Of a stretch of 64,000 bases of DNA, positions 24,580 through 32,505 are shown piece by piece. The notes beneath the pieces were generated by a model. It did not search any database and was not told the DNA's origin. It saw nothing but the letters and a program-made list of their open reading frames with translations. Source of the stretch: Candidatus Protochlamydia phocaeensis (GTDB lineage: Bacteria > Chlamydiota > Chlamydiia > Chlamydiales > Parachlamydiaceae). Location: the NCBI RefSeq assembly GCF_001545115.1, contig NZ_FCNU01000032.1:186001-250000 (forward strand), written 5' to 3'. The position numbers and the translations under genes were made by a program. Each line of letters begins with the position of its first letter. The first letter of the stretch is position 1.

Positions 24580-25782
24580 TTACCTGTCAGGGTTCCAAGA
24601 AGCCTTTACTCTATCGTCTTTCAAAAGCTCTTCAACGATAGCGTTATGCCCCTCTTCGCTTGCCCATTTAATGGCCTGATTTTTGTTAGCGGTAGGATCA
24701 ACTCTTTCATCTTTTAGGAGCAATTTAACCATTTCTAAATTTCCCCTTTGACTTGCCACTCTAAGCGCTCGATTATTGCGAGTACTAGGATCTACTCTTC
24801 CATCTTTTAAAAGCACCTCAAGCACTTCTACAGACTCTTGCATAACTGCATCCTCGATGGCCAAATCATCGATAGCGACGATTCTTTCATTTTGTAAAAG
24901 CATTCTAAGCGCTTCTGCATGGCCGTTCGAAACTGCCATCTTAATAATATTGGCCGATTCATTAACGGGAACCCCTCTCCCATCTTTTAAAAACGCCTTA
25001 ATGACTTCCTCATGCCCTTTGGACATTGCAGACCAAAAGGCATCATGATCATTAACAGCAGGATCTACTCTTTCATCTTGTAAAAGTATTTTCACGACTT
25101 CCGCATGGCCATTTTGGCTAGCCAATCTAATCGCTTCCTGATTATTAGCAGTAGGGTCCACTCTTTTATCTTGTAAAAGTATTTTCACGACTTCCGCATG
25201 GCCATTTTGGCTAGCCAATCTAATCGCTTCCTGATTATTGGCAGTAGGGTCCACTCTTTTATCTTTTAAAAGCCCTTTTACGACTTCTGCATGGCCATTT
25301 TGACTGGCCAATCTAATCGCTTCCTGATTATTAGCGGTAGGGTCCGCTCTTTTATCTTCTAAAAGTACCTTAAGTACCTCTGCATGGCCGCCTTGACTGG
25401 CATTAATAATGGCTTGATTATTATCTTTAGAGAGATCTAATTCCTCATTTTTGAGCAACTTTCTAATGGTTTGCACACTGCCAATTTTGGCTGCAATTGC
25501 CACGCTTTGATTGCTAAAAATGTCTTTTTTAAACGAATCATTTCCAATTAAAGAAAACTCCCGGGAAAGTTGTATAATAGTGCGTTGATCTTCCGGCTTG
25601 TCTATATGAGAAAGAATAGAAAAAATCATCTCCATTGGAAATTCAGACAATTGAGATAAACCCCTTGTTAAAAAAGAATTTTTTTCGATTTCCTTTTTGG
25701 GAGAAACTCCCTCCTCATTTTTAATAAGGGGTCTATTGGGATCATAAAAGGGAAAATTTTGTGAAGAGGAAGATATAGGCAT
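24580..25782 (-). CDS. F-box-like plus ankyrin-repeat protein, candidate host effector
   Basis: 400 residues, no signal peptide. Residues about 43-90 (LSQLSEFPMEMIFSILSHID, then RTIIQLSREFSLIGNDSF) resemble an F-box, which in eukaryotes binds Skp1 in SCF ubiquitin ligases. From about 92 on there are about nine ankyrin-type units with a 31-residue period; units 3-5 are nearly identical (AIRLASQNGHAEVVK and LLQDKRVDPTANNQE). F-box/ankyrin proteins are known in amoeba symbionts as ubiquitin-hijacking effectors. The near-identity of units at DNA level shows recent expansion. AAGGA precedes the ATG by 8 bases. The F-box call is by eye and moderate in confidence. Confidence 0.8.
   Translation of the reverse strand: MPISSSSQNFPFYDPNRPLIKNEEGVSPKKEIEKNSFLTRGLSQLSEFPMEMIFSILSHIDKPEDQRTIIQLSREFSLIGNDSFKKDIFSNQSVAIAAKIGSVQTIRKLLKNEELDLSKDNNQAIINASQGGHAEVLKVLLEDKRADPTANNQEAIRLASQNGHAEVVKGLLKDKRVDPTANNQEAIRLASQNGHAEVVKILLQDKRVDPTANNQEAIRLASQNGHAEVVKILLQDERVDPAVNDHDAFWSAMSKGHEEVIKAFLKDGRGVPVNESANIIKMAVSNGHAEALRMLLQNERIVAIDDLAIEDAVMQESVEVLEVLLKDGRVDPSTRNNRALRVASQRGNLEMVKLLLKDERVDPTANKNQAIKWASEEGHNAIVEELLKDDRVKASWNPDR
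25081..25452 (-). repeat. 93-bp tandem repeat inside the ankyrin gene
   Basis: Four consecutive 93-bp units begin at 25081, 25174, 25267 and 25360, each coding one 31-residue ankyrin unit; the middle ones differ at only a few bases. Such repeats can change in number by slippage or recombination. Confidence 0.85.
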
Positions 25783-25827
25783 TGTTTATTTCCTTAAAGC
25801 CCATCAAAAAAACTTCTAAAGGCTTGA

Positions 25828-25931
25828 ATTCGAATTCTTTTCCCTAGAAGATCCTCGTGTTCCCTAGGCAATATGGGTTTAATAGGATAGGGAGCAAAGC
25901 GTCTACTAGGAGAAAATAATTTTAAATGCAA
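25828..25931 (+). repeat. Family A repeat, left arm of an inverted pair
   Basis: Positions 25835-25894 match the reverse complement of 26261-26322 with only two single-base indels. Homology continues to 25931 after an 18-base insertion near 25895-25912. The two arms are far more alike than other family A copies. Confidence 0.85.
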
Positions 25932-26239
25932 GCCATTATAAATTATTTGATAGTTGTTTAGAGATTAATTAAATTAATTAAAACATAATATTAACAAATA
26001 AAGTTAAATTTCATCATTAAACCATTAATATTATTCTCTTTACAAATTACACTTTCATCAATTTCACATCAAAAATCAAATATTCATTTAAAAACTAGAT
26101 TTAAAATCAAATAAATCTTTTATTTTTATTATAAATCTAAACCAATTTAAACAAACATAATTATTTAGCACAAATTGATTAATAAAAAAGCACATGAATT
26201 AATTTGTATTTAAAATATTTTTTAGATAAATGATAATAG

Positions 26240-26330
26240 TTTACATTTGAAATTATTTTCTCCCTATCCTATTAAACCCATATTGCCTAGGGAACACGAA
26301 GGATCTTCTAGGGGAAAAGAATGCGAATCT
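26240..26330 (-). repeat. Family A repeat, right arm of an inverted pair
   Basis: Inverted near-copy of 25828-25931. Shared blocks include CCTAGGGAACACGAAGGATC and CCTATCCTATTAAACCCATA. Confidence 0.85.
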
Positions 26331-26681
26331 TCCCTCCTCATCCCCATCTGCATGTAAAATTTTTATTTTAATTTAAACCATCCTTCTTGCATCATTTAGT
26401 TTTAATAGCCTCGATTTTTTGCAGGCCAGCTTACTAAATTAAAAAAATTCTTTAAGGGGAGCTTTAAGCGTCTTTAAAAATTCAAGGGAGAATTTTTAAT
26501 AAGAATGGAAATTTTTTCCTTTGATTTGAACAGTGAATTTTTCTATTGAAAAATTGGGCTTAAAACCTTTTATGGCCATGACAAAAATTGAATTTAGGTG
26601 TTGAGGTTTCTCACCAGCAATCAACCAAGAAAGAAAAAGATTGAAGCTTATAGAATAAAATTCATTAACAAAGGAGGCTTT

Positions 26682-27428
26682 GTGTCAGATAATTTTTTTT
26701 CTCAAATAATCACGAGAGGGGTTGCTGCTTTTCTATGCACTCTATCTCTTTGGACTGTTCCGGCGCCAATACAGGCTAGTTGCTGTGAAAGCAATCCATG
26801 CTGCGAAACAGATGAGTGTTGCGGAGGAGGTTGGTTTGGAGGAGGGAATGGGCGAACAGCTTTAGTCATTGGCGGAGCTGCTGTTGTAGGCGGCATTGCC
26901 GGCGCCATAGCTGGAAATGCCTCTAGTCATCGCGGGCATCGCGGGCGCACAGGCGATCCTGGAGCTGTGGGTCCCATTGGTCCTGTCGGGCCTACTGGAG
27001 CAACTCCTACAACGCCCGGCCCAGGCGCTTTTACCGTTGATGCAGCCAACACGTTGACATTTGCCATGGGATTGACTGTCACGGCAGCAACAGCCGGATC
27101 GATAGTTACGCCTTTTGTCGAAAGACCTGATGGAGTTACACTTGAGGGAACTCCTGTAGCTGTCGGCCTTATTGGCACACCAACTTTCGCGCCTATTACC
27201 ATTACTGATCCCGTTTATGGTACGTATCATGCAGGTCTACGCTTCACTGCTACAGGCTTATTGACGCTTACGGCAGCTGTGACCGGAAGCGTTTTTGCTA
27301 CACGCGACTCCTCCGTTACTAATATTGGAGTAGCTACGCTTGCGCCAACGACCCCTTTAATTACGGGAACGGCCACACAGGCTCAAATTACGCTTGATTT
27401 TACTTACGACGCATTAACCATTCCGTAA
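26682..27428 (+). CDS. Secreted Cys-rich, collagen-like (Gly-X-Y) protein
   Basis: I place the start at the GTG at 26682, which has AAAGGAGG 5-6 bases upstream; an open frame runs further up to 26598 but without such a site. The resulting 248-residue protein has a signal peptide (RGVAAFLCTLSLWTVPAPIQ, cleavage near QA/S), a Cys-rich patch (SCCESNPCCETDECCGGG), a glycine-rich helix that could span or insert in a membrane (ALVIGGAAVVGGIAGAIAGN), a short Gly-X-Y stretch (RGRTGDPGAVGPIGPVGPTG) and a Thr/Ala-rich beta domain of about 140 residues. Likely a surface or outer-envelope structural or adhesion protein. The C-terminal part recalls exosporium/collagen-like tail domains. Ends at a strong terminator. 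Confidence 0.8.
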   Translation: MSDNFFSQIITRGVAAFLCTLSLWTVPAPIQASCCESNPCCETDECCGGGWFGGGNGRTALVIGGAAVVGGIAGAIAGNASSHRGHRGRTGDPGAVGPIGPVGPTGATPTTPGPGAFTVDAANTLTFAMGLTVTAATAGSIVTPFVERPDGVTLEGTPVAVGLIGTPTFAPITITDPVYGTYHAGLRFTATGLLTLTAAVTGSVFATRDSSVTNIGVATLAPTTPLITGTATQAQITLDFTYDALTIP

Positions 27429-27432
27429 AATT

Positions 27433-27464
27433 AAAAAAGAGGGCTTTTAAAAGCCCTCTTTTTT
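27433..27464. terminator. Bidirectional rho-independent terminator
   Basis: Perfect 16-bp inverted repeat with A-tract and T-tract flanks around GAGGGCTTTT/AAAAGCCCTC. It serves the collagen-like gene on the plus strand and the MacB-like operon on the minus strand, whose last stop codon overlaps it. Confidence 0.92.
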
Positions 27465-28704
27465 AGTCATGACGCAAAGCCCGGATAGGATCCATTGTAG
27501 CCGCTTTATAAGCGGGATACAGCCCCGAGCACAGCCCCACTCCCGACGCCATTGTCAATGATAGTAAAATGGACCAAACGGTCACGATGGTTTTCCATTC
27601 CGCAATATAGCTGATTAATAAGGATAGGCCAATTCCCAGTGTAATTCCTAAAATAGCTCCGGTCAATGTAAGCAGAAGGGTCTCTAAAAGAAATTGCGTC
27701 ATAATATGCCTGCGATTGGCCCCTACAGCCCGGCGGATGCCAATTTCGCGCGTTCGCTCGGAAACGGTTGCCAGCATAATATTCATAATGCCGATCCCCC
27801 CCACCAGCAAGGAAATAGCCGCTATGCTCCCCAACACCCAGTTAAATGTCTGCTGCGTGCGATGGGCTTGGTTTAATAATTCTTGCGGAATGATGATTTG
27901 ATAATCTTCATAGCCTGCATGCATGCGTTTTAGGATTTTTTTAACCAGGCGGGCTGCCGCATCCATGTGCTTCGGCTGATTGATTTGCAACAAGATTTCG
28001 GAATACTGGTCTTTTTTTAAATTTAAGGCAGAGCGCGGCAAGGCTTTTTCCGTGCCTAAGGGGATGAAGACAACCTTGTCCAAATTACGTACCGTCATGA
28101 CGCCATTTTTACTTGCTTTCCAATGCGTGGGCTTCAAGACGCCTGCCACTTCATAGCGGACATTCTCAATTCTAATCGATCCGCCGACATGCCCATCTTT
28201 GCCTAAGCTCTTTGCGACTTCATAGCCCAAAATGCACACCTGTTGCCGACGCTGGCTATCGAGATCGCAAAGGAAGCGCCCTTCGGCCAGCTGAAGATCT
28301 TTGATTTCGCCAAATGCGCGCGAAGTGGCTATAATTTCAGGAGAAATAGGCATCAACGTGCCGGTTAAGGATGCTTCTACAATGCGGATAGGAGTAGCTT
28401 CATAGGCAAGATAGGAAACATTATTTTGCAAGGCTTCCACATCTTCCCATCTCAAGCCTTTCGAGCGCTTTTCTGCCGCTTGCATCTGTTGTTCTTCGGA
28501 CTGAGCATGCTGGCGGATGATAATGCTGTTCATGCCAAGCTGTTCAATTTGCTCGAGCGTCTCTTGCTTGGCCCCTTCTCCGATAGACAGCATGGCGACA
28601 ACAGCCGCAACGCCGAACAACACGCCTAGCGTACTTAAGAATGTTCTTAAACGATGCATGAGCAGGGAACGGAAACACTTTTGGATCTCGTTTCTTATCC
28701 TCAT
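27463..28704 (-). CDS. MacB/FtsX-type ABC transporter permease
   Basis: 413 residues with the MacB layout: an N-terminal helix with RSLLMHRLRTFLSTLGVLFG and VVAMLSIGEGAKQETLEQIE, a periplasmic domain of about 210 residues, then three C-terminal helices (WVLGSIAAISLLVGGIGIMN, VSERTREIGIRRAVGANR, ILLSLTMASGVGLCSGLYPA). The ATPase is a separate gene just upstream (7-bp gap). Last gene of a four-gene operon with outer-membrane channel, adaptor and ATPase. MacAB systems export macrolides, lipopeptides or protoporphyrin; the substrate here is unknown. Confidence 0.93.
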   Translation of the reverse strand: MRIRNEIQKCFRSLLMHRLRTFLSTLGVLFGVAAVVAMLSIGEGAKQETLEQIEQLGMNSIIIRQHAQSEEQQMQAAEKRSKGLRWEDVEALQNNVSYLAYEATPIRIVEASLTGTLMPISPEIIATSRAFGEIKDLQLAEGRFLCDLDSQRRQQVCILGYEVAKSLGKDGHVGGSIRIENVRYEVAGVLKPTHWKASKNGVMTVRNLDKVVFIPLGTEKALPRSALNLKKDQYSEILLQINQPKHMDAAARLVKKILKRMHAGYEDYQIIIPQELLNQAHRTQQTFNWVLGSIAAISLLVGGIGIMNIMLATVSERTREIGIRRAVGANRRHIMTQFLLETLLLTLTGAILGITLGIGLSLLISYIAEWKTIVTVWSILLSLTMASGVGLCSGLYPAYKAATMDPIRALRHD

Positions 28705-28711
28705 AAGTCAA

Positions 28712-29410
28712 TTACTGGGTTGCTTGATCTGAGACAATCTTGCCATCGCGCATGCGCACCAGCCTTCTGCAATAGGCGCCCACTTGCTCGTCATGCGTAA
28801 CCATGACAAGCGTAACGCCTTGTTCATTGAGCGTGCGGAAGAGATGAAGAATATGCCTTCCTGTTTCGGTATCCAAATTTCCTGTTGGCTCATCAGCTAA
28901 AATCAAAAGGGGATTGATGGCCAAGGCACGGGCGATGGCAACCCGCTGCGTCTCTCCTCCGGACAGCTGAGAAGGCAAATGATATAAACGATGGCTAAGG
29001 CCAACTCGTTCAATAGACTCCAAAATTAAACGACGCACATCTTTAGGATGCATCTCTGCCGGTTGATACAGGAAAGGGACTTCTACATTCTCAAAAACGT
29101 TGAGCTGGGGCATGAGGTTAAAAGATTGGAAGACAAAGCCAATTTTAGAAGCGCGGATGCATGCCAGCTGTTGGTCATTCAAATCAGAAACGTCCTGCTC
29201 GTCTAGCCAATATTTGCCTACAGTCGGCCTATCCAAACAACCCAGTAAATGCAGAAGCGTCGATTTACCGGACCCGGAAGGTCCCATAATCGCAAGCGAT
29301 TCGCCAGGTTTAATCGTCAAATGAATATCTTGCAGGGCATGAACGATTCCATGTCCCATTTGGTAAGACTTGCTTAGGTTTTTGACTTCTACACGGGCTG
29401 GCGGTTTCAT
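28712..29410 (-). CDS. ABC transporter ATP-binding protein, MacB/LolD type
   Basis: 232 residues. Walker [20 protein letters not shown]-loop [20 protein letters not shown], signature [17 protein letters not shown], Walker [14 protein letters not shown] and the switch His in VMVTHDEQ are all intact. The start ATG overlaps the adaptor stop by 4 bases. Forms the motor for the permease downstream. Confidence 0.96.
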   Translation of the reverse strand: MKPPARVEVKNLSKSYQMGHGIVHALQDIHLTIKPGESLAIMGPSGSGKSTLLHLLGCLDRPTVGKYWLDEQDVSDLNDQQLACIRASKIGFVFQSFNLMPQLNVFENVEVPFLYQPAEMHPKDVRRLILESIERVGLSHRLYHLPSQLSGGETQRVAIARALAINPLLILADEPTGNLDTETGRHILHLFRTLNEQGVTLVMVTHDEQVGAYCRRLVRMRDGKIVSDQATQ

Positions 29411-30855
29411 TGTTCATCCTGCGTCAAAGGATTAAGCAGGCACACGCATTCGCCTTCATTCAAACCGGCCTGAATTTCTATCCACTGTTCATTGTTAGCT
29501 CCTGTTGAAATCGCCCGCTTTTCATAGCTTGGCCCGCAAGCGACATAACAATAGGATTGCTTTTGCTCTTCAAAGACGGCATGCAATGGCACAGCGAGGG
29601 AATCTTTGACTTGCTGTGCATGAATGGTGGCGCGCGCCGTCATGCCGGGGCGCAGCCGATCGTCAACGTTGTCTAAATTAATGCGGACTTCAAAGTACTT
29701 CTCTTCGCTGCCCCTTCCCAAATCAGCTAACGCTAATACGCCGATCGACGAAACAGTTCCATCAAAGCGTAAATGCGGATACGCATCCACTTCTATGCTC
29801 GCTTTTTTGCCGATGCCGATTTTAAAAAGATCAACTTCCCTTACGCGTGTTTTGACCGTCATTGAACTGAGGTCCGGCAGGTCCATCAGCGCCTGATTCT
29901 TTACTAGAATATCCCCCACGCGCGGCTTGCGTTTCTGTCCCGAGCGGTATTCTTCGCGATGAACGACCATGCCGGGAGCCGGCGCTAAAATTTGCGTTTG
30001 AGCCAATTCTTTTTCATCTTCCCGCAGTTGGGTATAATAATCTTCCAATAATTGCTTGGCCTGCAAGTAAAGGGCTTTGGCTTTGGCTATTTTATAAACG
30101 CCTGTTTTGGCCGCTTCTTCTTGTTTGATTTTTGCCCGTTTCAAACTAGCCTCGGCTTTTTTAATTTGCATGGGATAGACGTGGTTGATATAGCTCTCAT
30201 ATTGAAGCCGCGCCACCTCATACGCTTCTTGTTCTTCCAACAATTTTTTCTGGGCCTGCTTTAGCTCCGTTGGATTCAAGAATCCTTGCTCCTGCAAATC
30301 CAGCAGATCATTGGAATAGGCATTCAATTCATCGTATTTTAACCAAGCCTTTTGCATCGCTCCCTTCAGGCGCGAAATTTCTTGAGGCCCATCGCCATGC
30401 GTAATCTTTTCAATTTCTAAAGCTGCCGTTTCCACTTCATAGGCCGCATTTTTATTTTCATGTTCGGCCTGATTGATTTCCCATTCCAACGTTTGTTTCA
30501 AAGTCAGTAAATAGGTTTCCTGCTCTTTGATCTGGGCCTTAAGCTTCTCTACTTTCTCTTCAAACGGCGAAGGGTCCATTTTAATTAAGACTTGGCCTGG
30601 CGTGACATTAACCCCATCCGGAATCAAGTCAATGATTTTCCCCAAATCTCCTTTGATGGAAGAGGCAATGATGGTAGAGCGAGCAGCTTCTAGCTCTCCA
30701 ATCGTTTTGACTTCGACGGCAAAATTGCGCCTCTCTGCTTGAACCGTCGGTAAATGGGAAACAGGAGAAGAAGCTGCCGTTTTCCATTTCCATCCCCCCA
30801 ACGCTAGCAGGCCGCATAAGCCGATAAACAACAGGAATTTGATGAACTTTTTCAT
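29407..30855 (-). CDS. MacA/HlyD-type periplasmic adaptor
   Basis: 482 residues. One N-terminal membrane anchor (FIKFLLFIGLCGLLALGGWK), a lipoyl half (IDLIPDGVNVTPGQVLIKMD), an unusually long coiled-coil hairpin (about 95-280, rich in Lys/Glu/Gln), the second half (ILAPAPGMVVHREEYRSGQ), then beta-barrel and membrane-proximal domains (VKTRVREVDLFKIGIGKKAS; LRPGMTARATI). The starting ATG lies one base after the TolC-like stop. Confidence 0.93.
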   Translation of the reverse strand: MKKFIKFLLFIGLCGLLALGGWKWKTAASSPVSHLPTVQAERRNFAVEVKTIGELEAARSTIIASSIKGDLGKIIDLIPDGVNVTPGQVLIKMDPSPFEEKVEKLKAQIKEQETYLLTLKQTLEWEINQAEHENKNAAYEVETAALEIEKITHGDGPQEISRLKGAMQKAWLKYDELNAYSNDLLDLQEQGFLNPTELKQAQKKLLEEQEAYEVARLQYESYINHVYPMQIKKAEASLKRAKIKQEEAAKTGVYKIAKAKALYLQAKQLLEDYYTQLREDEKELAQTQILAPAPGMVVHREEYRSGQKRKPRVGDILVKNQALMDLPDLSSMTVKTRVREVDLFKIGIGKKASIEVDAYPHLRFDGTVSSIGVLALADLGRGSEEKYFEVRINLDNVDDRLRPGMTARATIHAQQVKDSLAVPLHAVFEEQKQSYCYVACGPSYEKRAISTGANNEQWIEIQAGLNEGECVCLLNPLTQDEQ

Positions 30856-30856
30856 A

Positions 30857-32311
30857 TTAATGTATACACGGTTTATCTGTTAGCAGGCCGATTGCTGCTA
30901 AAAGTTGATATTCTCCAATAATGTGATCGATCAAAGCGGCCCAATACGTTTGTTCAGCCGCTCTTAAGGATTTTTCGGCTTGAATGACATCAAAGTTATT
31001 TGCCATGCCGCGGTCAAATTTAATTTGGGCCAAATGCAATTCGCTTTGCGCGGTATGAATTTGCTCTTCCTGTACTTGAATGCGCTTAAGCGCTCTTTGA
31101 AGCTGGCGAATCGCTTTTTTCACTTCTAAAATTAAATTGGCCTGGGTCTGTTCCAATCCTCTTGCGGCTGTTTCAATGGCCAACAAGCTTTGCTCATAAG
31201 CGGCCCGGTCTGCAATGGGATCGAAATCCGTAGAAGTCGTAAAGCCTATTCCCCATGTACTTTCCCGATGGCGCGTACAAGAACGGGTAAAAATTTCATC
31301 TCGCCCGCAATTGGCATAATTAAAAACTAAATTCAATTCTGGGTAGAGGTTATTTTTAGCCACTTTGGCCAATCGATAGCTCTCCCGCCACTGGTCTTGC
31401 GCCTGATCAATTTCAATGCGGTTTTGCAACGCCAGCTTGACAGCTTCGTCTGTATCCAGCGGATTAGACGTATACACAAGCGGAACCTCGACCTGGATAC
31501 AGGCATCTAAAGGCAAGGCCAATAAATCGCGTAACATATCTTCGGCGTCTTGCAGCCTTTCCTGTGCACTAGTCAAACTATCTTCCGCATGGTGAAGCTC
31601 AATCTCCGCTCGATATACGTCCAAGGCATCCGACAAGCCTATCCTTTCCTTCAATTTGGCCGCTTGATAGAACTTACTAATGCGCTGATAAGATTCTTCA
31701 TTGAGAGCCAGCGATTTCTGCGCCTTAATGACATCATATAAGCTATTGATCGTGCGAATGATCAGCTGCAACTGCGCCATATAAAGATTGCGCGCGGCTG
31801 TCCGCAATGAGAACTGAGCCCCTTTGACACCTGAAAGCTGATAATCGATGCCAAATCCTCTAAGGAGAGGCTGAGAAATCAAGGCCCTCAAATCAGTATG
31901 ATAATGCTCCTTGGTCTTTAGAATAGACGGGCCTACCGTCACTTGCGTTCCGCTAATAAACTTCTTGCTAAAGTCCAGGCCTCCTCCTACAGACATGCCA
32001 GTTCCTTCACGCCCGCCTCCCACATAACCGGCTTTGCCGTTAGGGGCGATATCCAAAGCAAATTCACTAAAGGCAATATCTAAGCCATATTGCGCTTTGG
32101 TAACATTATCAGCAGTATTAATCAGCTGCCGATTATAGCGAAGAGCCCTTGTCAAAGCTGATTCCAAAGTCAACTTTATGCATGCCGGCTCCGTCCCCTC
32201 CATACACGCATCTTGAGACAGCGGTCTATCCTCTTGGCCGCTCCCCTTGCAGGGACATAAAAATGGAAGCATCAACAGACAGAAATATAATAGACGACAG
32301 AGGCTTAACAT
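30857..32311 (-). CDS. TolC-like outer-membrane efflux protein
   Basis: 484 residues with a signal peptide (MLSLCRLLYFCLLMLPFLCP). The duplicated OEP layout is visible: long helical segments such as LTLESALTRALRYNRQLINT, RTAARNLYMAQLQLIIRTIN, DAVKLALQNRIEIDQAQDQW and LEQTQANLILEVKKAIRQLQ, with beta-strand-like parts between. First gene of the efflux operon; also a candidate channel for the EmrAB-like pair at 10-2823. Confidence 0.92.
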   Translation of the reverse strand: MLSLCRLLYFCLLMLPFLCPCKGSGQEDRPLSQDACMEGTEPACIKLTLESALTRALRYNRQLINTADNVTKAQYGLDIAFSEFALDIAPNGKAGYVGGGREGTGMSVGGGLDFSKKFISGTQVTVGPSILKTKEHYHTDLRALISQPLLRGFGIDYQLSGVKGAQFSLRTAARNLYMAQLQLIIRTINSLYDVIKAQKSLALNEESYQRISKFYQAAKLKERIGLSDALDVYRAEIELHHAEDSLTSAQERLQDAEDMLRDLLALPLDACIQVEVPLVYTSNPLDTDEAVKLALQNRIEIDQAQDQWRESYRLAKVAKNNLYPELNLVFNYANCGRDEIFTRSCTRHRESTWGIGFTTSTDFDPIADRAAYEQSLLAIETAARGLEQTQANLILEVKKAIRQLQRALKRIQVQEEQIHTAQSELHLAQIKFDRGMANNFDVIQAEKSLRAAEQTYWAALIDHIIGEYQLLAAIGLLTDKPCIH

Positions 32312-32414
32312 GATATCTCTGCTTAAGTTTATTTATTTTTAAAATAATTATTTAAATTTTACTTGAGATATAAGTAAAAATAATTTTAAAAAATTAAGAA
32401 TTAAATTTTATTCC

Positions 32415-32423
32415 TGCTATAAT
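32415..32423 (+). promoter_or_regulatory. Extended -10 promoter candidate for the GH63-like gene
   Basis: TGCTATAAT, an extended -10 box, in the AT-rich 194-bp spacer between the divergent efflux operon and the GH63-like gene at 32506. No good -35 at 17 bp. The same nonamer occurs at 50502-50510. Confidence 0.45.
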
Positions 32424-32505
32424 GAATTTTATAATTTATAATCAATTAAAGACTGTCATCCAATTACGAATCTTTTTGCTTTTCTATCAATGACATAGGC
32501 AACTT

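Larger units (their letters stand above)
25783..26681. other. AT-rich 0.9-kb intergenic region with an inverted repeat pair
   Basis: No convincing gene. It holds an inverted pair of family A elements (25828-25931 and 26240-26330) around about 308 bp of very AT-rich DNA, then about 350 bp leading to the collagen-like gene. The region lies between divergent genes and must contain both promoters. The AT-rich core could be a bent or easily melted site. Confidence 0.6.

Noticed and set aside
25081-25452. CRISPR-like regular repeats
   Set aside because: The 93-bp units have no spacers and translate in frame as ankyrin repeats.
26862-27230. Antisense open frames in the collagen-like gene
   Set aside because: They arise from the GC-rich Gly-X-Y and Thr/Ala codons; the plus-strand gene has a signal peptide and a ribosome site.
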